From an uncultured Clostridia bacterium (GTDB taxonomy: Bacteria; Bacillota; Clostridia; Oscillospirales; Acutalibacteraceae): a DNA stretch of 16,874 nt. Made by a program: the position numbers and the translations under genes. The notes under the pieces were generated by a model. That model made no database searches, was not told the DNA's origin, and saw only the letters and a list, made by a program, of their open reading frames with translations. Shown piece after piece: positions 1-7,119 of this stretch (its first letter is position 1; each line of letters begins with the position of its first letter). Location: assembly GCA_945988915.1 (NCBI GenBank), contig CAMFTS010000019.1, forward strand, positions 1-16,874. Direction: 5' to 3'.

Positions 1-3
1 GAA

Positions 4-31
4 AAGCCCTAAACATCGCTGTTTAGGGCTT
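4..31. terminator. Perfect 12-bp hairpin before the truncated transposase
   Basis: AAGCCCTAAACA and its exact reverse complement flank a TCGC loop. Read on the minus strand the second arm is followed by TTTTC, which fits a weak intrinsic terminator for something leaving the IS leftward. Read on the plus strand the tail is GTTTAAC, which is poor. Hairpins at this place can also shield a transposase gene from outside transcription. The structure is certain; its role is inferred. Confidence 0.5.
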
Positions 32-48
32 GTTTAACGGCTATCGAC

Positions 49-930
49 ACTGCTATCAGCCGTGAGGTAAAGAGAAACAAGGCAGCTTGGAAACCTCGTA
101 ATAAGCCTGATAATCCATATTGGTATAATCACTGGCGTGCTCAAAACCTCTATATCCGCCGTCGCAGAGAGTCCGTTCGTATGGCATTGACCCCCGACAC
201 AGAGGAGTGGAACTATATAGTTTTCAACTTAGAGCAATACTGGTCTCCCGAAACCATTAGTAACCGTTGGCACAAAGAGCATCCTGACAGAAAGTCACTA
301 TGTGTATCTACTATCTATCGGTATATCTATTTGAAGAGATTTCCGAATATCACGGCTAAAACACACTTAAGACGACGTGGAAAGCGATTTTTACCTCGGA
401 ACTCAAATTACAATACTATTCAACCGGATCGTCTTATTCCCGAGTGGCCTGAAGAAATTTGCCTGAGAACAAGAGTTGGCGATTGGGAAGGCGACACGGT
501 TTACGGAGGTGTCGGAAAGGGACTGTTGGTAACGCAGGTTGATCGAAAAAGTCGATTTTTACGAGCGAGCTTATTAACTAAACGAGAAGCTTCGCTTACA
601 AAAGATGTGATTTGTCAAATGCTCAAAGGGTTGCCGGTAAAGAGTATTAGCTTAGACAATGGCTCTGAGTTTGCGGAATTTCGTGCTTTGGAAAAAGAGC
701 TTAATACTGATGTTTACTTTGCAGAACCACACAAGCCGTGGCAACGAGGGACAAACGAAAATACCAACGATTTATTACGGTTCTTTTTTCCAAAAGGCTT
801 TGATTTTCGAACTATCACTCAAGAAACTGTAGATAAAGTTGTCGATCTTATCAACCACCGTCCAAGAAAATGCCTTGACTGGAAAACTCCTGCCGAGGTT
901 TTCGAAGCTGAATGTGTTGCACTTGCTTGA
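49..930 (+). CDS. IS30-family transposase, 5'-truncated
   Basis: DDE transposase of an IS30-type insertion sequence. From position 49 the frame reads TAISREVKRN, the end of the IS30 helix-turn-helix. The catalytic core follows: first Asp in GDWEGDTVYG, second Asp in SLDNGSEF, Glu in RGTNENTND, and the usual ending with NHRPRKCLDWKTPAEVF. The first in-frame ATG is at 181, which would cut away the conserved SREVKRN part. An in-frame TAA at 10-12 closes the frame upstream, and the other two frames are also stopped there. The normal N-terminus (the rest of the HTH, several tens of residues) is therefore missing and the copy is probably a relic. Neither terminal inverted repeat was identified. Family assignment is firm; the exact start is not. 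Confidence 0.88.
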   Translation, partial: TAISREVKRNKAAWKPRNKPDNPYWYNHWRAQNLYIRRRRESVRMALTPDTEEWNYIVFNLEQYWSPETISNRWHKEHPDRKSLCVSTIYRYIYLKRFPNITAKTHLRRRGKRFLPRNSNYNTIQPDRLIPEWPEEICLRTRVGDWEGDTVYGGVGKGLLVTQVDRKSRFLRASLLTKREASLTKDVICQMLKGLPVKSISLDNGSEFAEFRALEKELNTDVYFAEPHKPWQRGTNENTNDLLRFFFPKGFDFRTITQETVDKVVDLINHRPRKCLDWKTPAEVFEAECVALA

Positions 931-964
931 CTTTCCGCCGTCTTCATCAATCGTTAGGCAACAA

Positions 965-998
965 AAACGGACTTGTTGAACAATGAGCAAGCCCGTTT
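965..998 (+). terminator. Imperfect hairpin after the transposase
   Basis: AAACGG-A-CTTG (965-975) can pair with CAAG-C-CCGTTT (988-998), one A/C mismatch in the stem, loop of 12 nt. It lies 35 nt after the transposase stop. It may end the transposase transcript or belong to the right end of the IS. There is no clear T run, so the terminator reading is weak. Confidence 0.3.
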
Positions 999-1084
999 CT
1001 GCGTAATATTAAACTTTGATTTAAAAGCAGTATATAACTCTTTATCTAAAATCTTGTTTTAAAGGTATATACACGCCTTTAATT

Positions 1085-1246
1085 TTAACCTCGTTTAATA
1101 TCCCTGACGGTACGCTCCGGATACTTTGCCATAAATCTTTGTAAAGCAATTGCTTCGCTGGTAGCGTGGACAATTGTTGTTCCATGATCATGATAAACTA
1201 CCCACATTTTAGCGCCGCCCTCATAAGAACTAAATCCATCTAACAT
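1085..1246 (-). CDS. Small protein, 53 residues, unknown
   Basis: I do not recognise this protein. The ORF starts at ATG 1246 and ends in TAA 1085-1087. An excellent ribosome binding site (AAAGGAGG, about 6 nt before the ATG) is the main reason to call it real. It begins MLDGFSSYEGGAKMWVVYHD and ends in a basic tail (YPERTVRDIKRG); a central part TSEAIALQRFMAKYPE could form one helix. There is no signal peptide or membrane segment. It lies 63 nt downstream of the WYL regulator gene on the same strand, so it is probably co-transcribed and may be a partner of it. Just after its stop, TTAAAGG (1059-1065) and CCTTTAA (1076-1082) can form a weak hairpin. Confidence 0.6.
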   Translation of the reverse strand: MLDGFSSYEGGAKMWVVYHDHGTTIVHATSEAIALQRFMAKYPERTVRDIKRG

Positions 1247-1309
1247 TTTTATCCTCCTTTCTATGCTTTTGTTTATATATAAAATTCCTGACCTTTCAAA
1301 GTTAAGAAT

Positions 1310-2833
1310 TTATATATCTTCCCAAAGTCTTAACTCTTTTCCTCGACGAATTAAAGCGATTTTCAGCTTTGGGTTTGCCTTTTTCAAACGCTCTGTATCA
1401 ATTAAATCTGCAATATTCCGTGTAATACGAAGCCATTTTAGGTCTTTCATATCGTAAAGCACATCAGTATTTTCATCACATTCTTCATTCAAATATAAGG
1501 TTTTAATCGGAAGATTTTTAATAATCGATAAATCTCTAAATCCCGTATCTTTCAGCATAAGAAGTTTAAGCGTTTTGATATTTTTTAGAAAATCAAAATT
1601 ATCAACCTTACCTCGTATCCTGATGCTCTCTAATCCGTCAATATCTCCGACAAACGAATAATCGGAAATATTATTGTCACAAAGCATAATTTCTTTAATA
1701 TTTAAAGCCTTAAAATCAATTAAATTTTTGGTTAAATCAACTCTGGACAAATCCAAGTAGCCTTTTCTTTCTGCAATCATTTTCGATTTTTGAACCCTGT
1801 CATCGTTTGTACGATAATACTTTTTGTGCATTGTTTCAACGGTTTCACGCATTCTATCTCTTAAACTTTGAGGTTCGAGTATTTCAACATAATCACCAAA
1901 TTGAAGCGCCCAGCTGAACATATCGTTAATATTGGATTTAATCTCAATTTCGAGTTTGCCGTAATTTGGAAATCTATCGCTTACAATTTTGAAATCATCT
2001 CCGAAAGCGTCAATTACCTCTCCGATTATTTCTTCGTCGATTTTCATTCTGACCGTAACTGCCTTGCCTGTGCCCATATACGGGTGAGAGTCAAGATACT
2101 CTTTAAGGTTAAATGTCTGTATCGGGGCGAAGTGTGCGTCAAGCCTTTTCAAATCCGTTATTCTGTCAATTCTGTAAGGACTGAAGCCGTCAAACCTATC
2201 CTCCGTACAGATTAGATAATAATGACCGTTTGCCGCAACCATCTTATACGGACAGACTGTTACCTCGCACTCAGGCTCCATCTCTTTGTCAGCATTGTAT
2301 CTGTTATATGTAAAACTGATTTGCTGAGTGTTATTGATAGCTTCGTTGATGTCCTCAATTACCATAAACCACTGGTAATTCTGCGAGGTTACGCTGTTTA
2401 AAACTTCAATGTTACTGGTGCTGTTTTTAAAGTACTTATTCGAAAGACCTTCGAGCTTTTTAATAAGATCATCTCTGAAGGATTTCGGAATATGATTTGA
2501 AAAAATGATTGAATCAATAAGCATTTTAAGCTCATTGTTTTCAAAGGTATGCTGCATATAGAAATCGGAATATATGCTGCAGTCCTCATACTCTCCCGTT
2601 TCCTCATTAAGCTGATATTTCGGCGTAGTCTTACATTCAATATTTTCAAAGCCAAAATCCATCAGACTCATAAGGTTGCGTTTTACGGCTTTTCTGCCAA
2701 CATTCATTGAGTATTCTTTTTCGAGATATTCCTGAATGTCCTTTTGCTTAAGAGGATGCTCGGAATCCGAATGTTCATTGAGTATTTTCAGTATGTTTAC
2801 AATTATCAGTTTCTTTGGGGGGATATTATACAT
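1310..2833 (-). CDS. WYL-domain transcriptional regulator with C-terminal leucine-rich-repeat-like region
   Basis: Predicted DNA-binding regulator of 507 residues. An N-terminal winged-helix region (about 1-65) is followed by a WYL domain (about 160-240) with ISFTYNRYN, a VCPYKMVAANGHYYLIC strand pair and the SPYRIDRI signature, then a WCX-like part (about 255-345). WYL domains bind ligands, often nucleic acid or nucleotides, and control defence, DNA-damage and stress genes. Unusually, a further 140 residues follow in which short Leu/Ile-spaced units repeat (YLDLSRVDL, EIMLCDNNISDYSF, LKLLMLKDTGFRDLSI, IKTLYLNEE), like a leucine-rich repeat. A GTG at 2842 opens the frame further, but it lies inside the ribosome binding site GAGGTG, which sits 6 nt before ATG 2833, so 2833 is chosen. 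A TATAAT box lies at 2875-2880. Confidence 0.87.
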   Translation of the reverse strand: MYNIPPKKLIIVNILKILNEHSDSEHPLKQKDIQEYLEKEYSMNVGRKAVKRNLMSLMDFGFENIECKTTPKYQLNEETGEYEDCSIYSDFYMQHTFENNELKMLIDSIIFSNHIPKSFRDDLIKKLEGLSNKYFKNSTSNIEVLNSVTSQNYQWFMVIEDINEAINNTQQISFTYNRYNADKEMEPECEVTVCPYKMVAANGHYYLICTEDRFDGFSPYRIDRITDLKRLDAHFAPIQTFNLKEYLDSHPYMGTGKAVTVRMKIDEEIIGEVIDAFGDDFKIVSDRFPNYGKLEIEIKSNINDMFSWALQFGDYVEILEPQSLRDRMRETVETMHKKYYRTNDDRVQKSKMIAERKGYLDLSRVDLTKNLIDFKALNIKEIMLCDNNISDYSFVGDIDGLESIRIRGKVDNFDFLKNIKTLKLLMLKDTGFRDLSIIKNLPIKTLYLNEECDENTDVLYDMKDLKWLRITRNIADLIDTERLKKANPKLKIALIRRGKELRLWEDI

Positions 2834-2874
2834 TCTTGTCACCTCAAACTTTTTGTAACATCTTTTGTGACTAT

Positions 2875-2902
2875 ATTATAACACACGATGGACTGTTTTC
2901 GG
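2875..2902 (-). promoter_or_regulatory. WYL gene promoter with CCGAAAACAG element
   Basis: Minus-strand TATAAT (2880-2875) preceded, 12 nt upstream, by CCGAAAACAG (2902-2893). The -35 position has no TTGACA-like hexamer; the motif occupies it. The same motif, followed by the shared NNCATC, recurs before the divergent GNAT gene. This fits a binding site for an activator or autoregulator, the WYL protein being the obvious candidate (inference). Confidence 0.5.
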
Positions 2903-2911
2903 CACATAATT

Positions 2912-3418
2912 TTACTTTTTTGAAATTAAAAATACGGATTCGGTATTATCATCCTTGAGCAAAACACTATTAATCATGAATTTCTCCATCATTTCATTTG
3001 ATACACTAACCAGCTTATCAAAACTAACGTCAAGAAACTCAACTGAAAGGCTTTCGTTTGAAAATGTATCGCCTCTGTTGTAAAACAGTTTGCCTTTAAG
3101 GAAATAGCCGCTTGTAATAAACGGATAACGGCACTCCTCAAGAGCTTCAAGAAATGCCAGAAAATCTTTTTTTGTGACATCGCCTTCAGGCAAAACGATG
3201 ATACCTGCTTTATAATCAAATAATTCCAGCAAACCAACCTTCTCCTGCCGTTGTGTGACAGGATAGCTTCGATCCTCAATGCCGTAATTACAGTTTATTA
3301 TCCGCTTTTTGTCAAAGTTGATATTATTTGTCATTATCTGTCCGATAGAATTACTACCTCTTTGACTTAACTCCGTGATAACGGGACGGTATTCTTCAAG
3401 CTTAACTATTTCACCCAT
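2912..3418 (-). CDS. Hypothetical protein, 168 residues
   Basis: I do not recognise this family. It starts at ATG 3418 behind GAGGTGA (4 nt spacing) and ends 79 nt before the WYL start, on the same strand. The sequence is soluble-looking with no signal peptide or membrane helix. A middle block (KVGLLELFDYKAGIIVLPEG) looks like alternating beta strands, and a following block DFLAFLEALEECRYPFIT looks helical. The C-terminal part is beta-rich and ends in FLISKK. Position between the WYL gene and the small BC1881-like gene suggests joint regulation with the WYL protein. There is no evidence for an enzymatic activity. Confidence 0.72.
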   Translation of the reverse strand: MGEIVKLEEYRPVITELSQRGSNSIGQIMTNNINFDKKRIINCNYGIEDRSYPVTQRQEKVGLLELFDYKAGIIVLPEGDVTKKDFLAFLEALEECRYPFITSGYFLKGKLFYNRGDTFSNESLSVEFLDVSFDKLVSVSNEMMEKFMINSVLLKDDNTESVFLISKK

Positions 3419-3456
3419 AATTTCACCTCACAGCTTTTGATTGGTGCTTTAATTAT

Positions 3457-3498
3457 AAAACAGACGGTGCGTCAATTTCGTCACACCGTCTGTTTTTT
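3457..3498. terminator. 13-bp hairpin, bidirectional terminator
   Basis: AAAACAGACGGTG (3457-3469) pairs exactly with CACCGTCTGTTTT (3484-3496), loop 14 nt. The second arm continues into a run of six T on the plus strand, and on the minus strand the arm ends in TTTTATAATT. It lies just after the small gene ending at 3511 and just before the 168-residue gene. It may end the former while the TATAAT in its tail (minus strand) helps start the latter. Confidence 0.65.
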
Positions 3499-3510
3499 AT
3501 ATAATTTGTT

Positions 3511-3681
3511 TTAATCAATAACCGTCAGAATAATTGCGGGACCTATATCGTCAATCTGACCGTCGCCCGTTTTAACGCTGTACGGCTCATAAGGCTCGGC
3601 GATATTTGTGAAAACGCCTTCCCTTTTTCTCAATTCTTCAACAAGCTCCTTTGTTGAAATCTCGCTCATATTAAAGTCCAT
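3511..3681 (-). CDS. BC1881-family-like small protein
   Basis: A 56-residue protein starting at ATG 3681, with ribosome binding site AAAGGAG 8 nt upstream, and ending in TAA 3511-3513. It has EISTKELVEELRKREGV near the N-terminus and ends DDIGPAIILTVID. This pattern matches, from memory, the BC1881 family of small phage- and element-borne proteins of Bacillota, whose function is unknown. It stands divergent to the GNAT gene with a 109-nt gap that holds the CCGAAAACAG element. It is followed by the hairpin at 3457-3498. The ORF and its signals are clear; the family name is a recollection that a profile search should confirm. Confidence 0.7.
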   Translation of the reverse strand: MDFNMSEISTKELVEELRKREGVFTNIAEPYEPYSVKTGDGQIDDIGPAIILTVID

Positions 3682-3729
3682 AGCAATGCTCCTTTCTTCG
3701 TTTACTTATGTTTTATCATCTTGTATGCT

Positions 3730-3759
3730 CCGAAAACAGCACATCCAATGAGATACAAT
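3730..3759 (+). promoter_or_regulatory. Promoter of the GNAT-SLOG run with CCGAAAACAG element
   Basis: CCGAAAACAG (3730-3739), 14 nt, then TACAAT (3754-3759) as -10. No good -35 is present. The motif and the following NNCATC repeat what is seen before the WYL gene (14 of 16 positions, counting the two variable ones as differences). TGCT and AGCA flank the central CCGAAAAC as a short inverted repeat here. Since the -10 includes the ATG at 3758, that ATG cannot be the start of translation. Confidence 0.5.
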
Positions 3760-3790
3760 GGAGATGAAAAGAAAAACGGAGGCGAAATCA

Positions 3791-4321
3791 ATGAAAGAAA
3801 AAGAGTTTTATACAGACAGATTAATATTGCGTGAAATCAACGATGAAGAATGGGATAACTATTATAATCACGTTACCGAAGCGGACGAGATTTTTGTGCA
3901 GTACGGCCGTGAGCCGACAGAAGATTTGCTTGAGTTTATTAAACATCCGACACCTGACGTTATCTATCATTCGATTATTCTTAAAGATACAGACGAAATG
4001 GTCGGCTATATAGGAATACCCGAATACAACAGCAGTATTGAATACTATATTTTCCCCGAACACAGACGCAACGGTTATTGCTTTGAAGCTCTCAAAAGCT
4101 TCGTTGATCTGTACCTTGACGGTAAAATCACCGAAAACAACCGTGAGATCGTTGTCGCCGAAATAATAATGGATAACGAGGCGTCAATCAACATGGTTAT
4201 CAAGGCGGGCTTTAAGAAGCATTCAGTCGGATGCAGATTCGGCTATAAGGATAAAAAGAAAGAAGAAATCCGTGCTCAGGCGTGGATGTGCACGTATGAA
4301 TATTCAAGAAAAGGAGAATAA
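3791..4321 (+). CDS. GNAT-family N-acetyltransferase (RimJ/RimL type)
   Basis: Transfers an acetyl group from acetyl-CoA to an amine; the substrate cannot be told from sequence. It has 176 residues from ATG 3791, behind GGAGG with 8 nt spacing. An upstream ATG at 3758 lies within the promoter -10 box and is rejected. The N-terminus (YTDRLILREI) is typical of the RimJ/RimL branch. Motif A with the CoA pyrophosphate loop is seen as HRRNGYCFEAL (about 91-101), preceded by the strand IEYYIF. Motif B is seen as IIMDNEASINMVIKAGFKK. It is the first gene of a tight run: its stop is 2 nt before the next ATG. RimJ/RimL relatives acetylate protein N-termini or small molecules, and several GNATs act as toxins, but nothing here points to a toxin. 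Confidence 0.88.
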   Translation: MKEKEFYTDRLILREINDEEWDNYYNHVTEADEIFVQYGREPTEDLLEFIKHPTPDVIYHSIILKDTDEMVGYIGIPEYNSSIEYYIFPEHRRNGYCFEALKSFVDLYLDGKITENNREIVVAEIIMDNEASINMVIKAGFKKHSVGCRFGYKDKKKEEIRAQAWMCTYEYSRKGE

Positions 4322-4323
4322 TT

Positions 4324-4731
4324 ATGCTTTCAGAAGAAAAAGAGATTGAACTTGAAATTTTTGAAATCTGCAAAAACAGCGGTGACGTCAATACAGGAGA
4401 CCGCTTTGAAGGGGTTATGTATAACGACGAGCTTGGCGACAGGCCCTGCGTATGTATCGGGAAGACGCACAATACCCGTCTGTTTGTAACCGAGGATAAG
4501 CTTTGCTATTTTACCGTTTATGACGGTTGGGGCGTTAAGGACGGAAAACTCGCAGGGGTGAAAATCTGCAGTTTACTTCGCTTTGACAAACCGTCGGGAG
4601 CAGACGAAATCCGCAGTTATATAAAAAATCTGAAACCCCCAACAAGCTGCGTCAGTGCAGCACTTCGCCACGGTTATAAGACGGTAGCAGAAATATATCT
4701 TGAAGCCCTGCAGAAGTTTGAGGAGAAATAA
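4324..4731 (+). CDS. Hypothetical protein, 135 residues
   Basis: I do not recognise the family. ATG 4324 follows the GNAT stop by 2 nt, with AAGGAG as ribosome binding site inside the end of the GNAT gene, so translation is coupled. The first half looks like a small beta barrel (GDRFEGVMYND, RPCVCIGKTHNTRLFV, KLCYFTVYDGWGV). The second half has helices (GADEIRSYIKNL, AALRHGYKTVAEIYLEALQKFEE). It has no signal peptide or membrane segment. Four Cys are scattered without a metal-binding pattern. The next gene starts 1 nt after the stop, so this is a middle gene of an operon with the GNAT and SLOG-like proteins and probably works with one of them. Confidence 0.75.
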   Translation: MLSEEKEIELEIFEICKNSGDVNTGDRFEGVMYNDELGDRPCVCIGKTHNTRLFVTEDKLCYFTVYDGWGVKDGKLAGVKICSLLRFDKPSGADEIRSYIKNLKPPTSCVSAALRHGYKTVAEIYLEALQKFEEK

Positions 4732-4732
4732 T

Positions 4733-6340
4733 ATGAAAGTATTTATAAGCGGCTCAAAGCACATAAACGAGCTTGACGATAAAGCAAAGGAAATAATAAA
4801 TAGTTACATCAATAATGGGGATGAAATTCTTGTCGGTGATGATGACTGCGGGATTGATACGCTGATTCAGTCTTGTATTAAGACATATGAAAATGTAACT
4901 GTATATGCGCCGTTTAAAAGTGCGAGAATGAACATGGGCAGCTGGGATGTTAAACGCAACGAAAAGGGCGGCGTGGGCAGGTCAACAAGGTGGGTTAATC
5001 ATGAATCCCTGATGGCTGTCGAAGCAGATTGCGGCTTTATGATATGGAACGGCAGAAGCGTGGACGCATTTATCAATATGATAAATCTTACTTCCCTTAA
5101 AAAGCCCGTTTTGGTATATAACACAGAAACAAAAGAGCTTACTGAGATTGAAAGCTATGCGAGGCTTGAAAGCATTCTTCCATATAATCCCGAATATGTG
5201 CCAAGCAATGATTGTTTGCCGAAGGACTTAAACGAATATGTAATAAAAAACTGCGGCTTATCAAAAGAAATCGAAAAACATTTTCTTGATAACCCTGTTT
5301 CAAAAAGATGGGTTGTAAATCTTGTGATGAGCGCATATATTCCGCTTGAAAAGAAAAAAAGACTGTTTAAGCGCATTCTTCCGACGGATAATTTTCTGCA
5401 TGAGCTGTATCGGGTTGAGAATCATTATGATATGGGTTTGGAATTTCATAATGATTATGTGCAAAGTTCAAGTGTCTTCGGAATGTTCAATCATTGTGTA
5501 CTTGAATGCTCTGCGAGTAAATGCTATTGGGAAATCTGCGATGCGTTGAAAGAATATGAATGCCGTAATGGCGAAGTTTTCACCGTGAGAGCATGTTGGT
5601 ATGACTCCTCCATATTTGGTGACAGGGACTATCTGATAGCAACGAGTTTTTCATTTGAGAATGCAATCAAAGAAATAAAAGACGATATAAGGTTTGAAGC
5701 GGGAGAAAGATTCGATGAAGAAAACATTGATAATGTTCCGAACAACACATGGCATGAGATAGACAAGTGGTCACCTGATGAAAAAGGACGTCTTTATATT
5801 TCCTATACGTATTATGTTGAAAGAGCTTCTGTTAATAATTTTCGGAGGTCTTCAAAGCTCCGTGAAAACCCGAAAGACGATAATCTGCTTGATCTGACAG
5901 ATGAACCGTTTGGCGGTACAATGATCCGTCCGAATGACGATTTGATTTGTCCGTTCAATCATGGGGACATTGTGACAATTGATGCAAGTCCTTTTGCGGA
6001 TGTGTTTAATGCAGTTGTTATTAAGAATCAGGCGGAAGATGATATAAATTTTTTCCTATTTTACGATTCCGAATTTTCTGTATATCATATCGGTCTTATG
6101 GACAGTGCGGCAAGAGTAAACGCCGACAATCCTCAGGCTTCGTTTATTCACAAAATGAGCAAACACAAAGGCAAGCTGTACGGACCGGAAGCCATATTCA
6201 AAAAGGTCAGCAAATGGATAAATGGAGATAAAGAAAAAGCAAAAATCTTTTATAACGCTCTTTTCAACAAAGCTTGCCGAAGTATTACCACTGAAGAAAT
6301 TGAGAGGTTCTTAAATGAAAATAAGAATATTCAACCGTGA
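4733..6340 (+). CDS. SLOG-like domain protein with large unknown C-terminal region
   Basis: A 535-residue protein. Residues about 1-135 resemble a Rossmann-type SLOG (DprA/LOG superfamily) domain: MKVFISGS start, the glycine/acid loop ILVGDDDCGIDTLIQ (32-46), an ESLMAVEADCGFMIWNGRS block (91-109) and the strand KKPVLVYN. SLOG domains bind nucleotides or nucleotide-derived signals; in Thoeris ThsA one senses a cyclic ADP-ribose isomer. The remaining 400 residues match nothing I recognise. They include a helical part near 180-225, an aromatic-rich middle, and CPFNHGDIVTIDASPF near 410-425. The frame is open from 4700, but ATG 4733 has GAGGAG 6 nt upstream and follows the previous stop by 1 nt. 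It is likely a sensor or effector; no catalytic residues are assigned. Confidence 0.75.
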   Translation: MKVFISGSKHINELDDKAKEIINSYINNGDEILVGDDDCGIDTLIQSCIKTYENVTVYAPFKSARMNMGSWDVKRNEKGGVGRSTRWVNHESLMAVEADCGFMIWNGRSVDAFINMINLTSLKKPVLVYNTETKELTEIESYARLESILPYNPEYVPSNDCLPKDLNEYVIKNCGLSKEIEKHFLDNPVSKRWVVNLVMSAYIPLEKKKRLFKRILPTDNFLHELYRVENHYDMGLEFHNDYVQSSSVFGMFNHCVLECSASKCYWEICDALKEYECRNGEVFTVRACWYDSSIFGDRDYLIATSFSFENAIKEIKDDIRFEAGERFDEENIDNVPNNTWHEIDKWSPDEKGRLYISYTYYVERASVNNFRRSSKLRENPKDDNLLDLTDEPFGGTMIRPNDDLICPFNHGDIVTIDASPFADVFNAVVIKNQAEDDINFFLFYDSEFSVYHIGLMDSAARVNADNPQASFIHKMSKHKGKLYGPEAIFKKVSKWINGDKEKAKIFYNALFNKACRSITTEEIERFLNENKNIQP

Positions 6341-6416
6341 CAACAAGTCGATTAAGTCAAGGCTTTATCTCCCCTTTTACGATATTGACGGAAAACTGCC
6401 GAAGGCAAATAATTAA
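6315..6416 (+). CDS. Possible 33-residue ORF between the SLOG and pentapeptide genes
   Basis: ATG 6315 lies inside the last codons of the SLOG-like gene, with GAGAGG 7 nt upstream. The ORF runs to TAA 6414-6416, which touches the AAAGGAGG of the next gene. It reads MKIRIFNRDNKSIKSR then LYLPFYDIDGKLPKANN. The exact fit between two neighbours suggests a coupled small protein or a remnant of a longer gene. There is no known family, and it could be chance. Confidence 0.35.
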   Translation: MKIRIFNRDNKSIKSRLYLPFYDIDGKLPKANN

Positions 6417-6429
6417 AGGAGGATTTGAA

Positions 6430-7119
6430 ATGAGTATATCATTCAGTATGACTATGAAGCGTATAGACCAGGAAAAGATTCCCGAGGAGGAAATCAAAGA
6501 AAAAATTAATAAACACAAGCTCTGGCTTGAAACCGATGAAAGAGAGGGCGAATGCGCTGATTTTGTCAAACTGAATCTTGAAGGTTATGATTTCAGTAAT
6601 ATGGATTTGTCAGGTGCAAATTTTTATGGGGCAAACTTAGAAAAGACAAATTTCAAAAGCTCAAAACTTGTAGGTGCTATTCTAATAAATGCAGATATAG
6701 GCTTTCATTCTGATTTTGAAGGAGCCGATCTGACCAATGTACAGGCAATGGGCATTAATTCGGTAGGCGCCAATTTTAAGAATACTGTTCTTAACGGCGC
6801 AGATTTTTACAGATCCGTATTATGGGATTCGGATTTTAAGAATGCAAAGATGACTGAAGTAGGTTCGTTTATCGGTGCGGATGTGTCAGACTGCGATTTC
6901 CGCCGAGCAGATCTGACAGGTGCAAACTTTGCTTTTGCAAATTTTGATAACACTCATTTTGAAAGAGCCGATTGTACGGGTACTGTATTCTCATACGCAA
7001 ATAATCTCGAATGGGCATATTTTTACAAAACAAAGCTTGACAATGCAGTTTTCACGGAAGATATTCCCGAAAAATGTTTTGAGCCGTATTTTAAGGAAGA
7101 TGATGAAGATGAAGGATAA
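6430..7119 (+). CDS. Pentapeptide-repeat protein
   Basis: A 229-residue protein with a right-handed quadrilateral beta-helix made of A(D/N)LXX-type repeats. Many units can be seen from about residue 50 to 215: LSGANFYGANLEKTNF, LVGAILINADI, FEGADLTNV, LNGADFYRS, DLTGANFAFANF, LDNAVF. The start is ATG 6430, because AAAGGAGG lies 7 nt before it; the frame is open from 6337 but no signal supports an earlier start. It has no signal peptide, so it is cytosolic. Some family members mimic DNA and protect gyrase (Qnr, MfpA), but most have no known role. The tail is very acidic (KEDDEDEG). It follows the SLOG-like gene in the same run. Confidence 0.88.
   Translation: MSISFSMTMKRIDQEKIPEEEIKEKINKHKLWLETDEREGECADFVKLNLEGYDFSNMDLSGANFYGANLEKTNFKSSKLVGAILINADIGFHSDFEGADLTNVQAMGINSVGANFKNTVLNGADFYRSVLWDSDFKNAKMTEVGSFIGADVSDCDFRRADLTGANFAFANFDNTHFERADCTGTVFSYANNLEWAYFYKTKLDNAVFTEDIPEKCFEPYFKEDDEDEG

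Noticed and set aside
1868..2215. 115-codon plus-strand ORF opposite the WYL gene
   Set aside because: Lies fully across the WYL domain coding region; no start signals.
2840..2842. GTG start for the WYL gene (and likewise GTG 9904-9906 for the excisionase and GTG 10324 for the integrase)
   Set aside because: Each GTG is part of the ribosome binding site (GAGGTG) for a start a few bases downstream.
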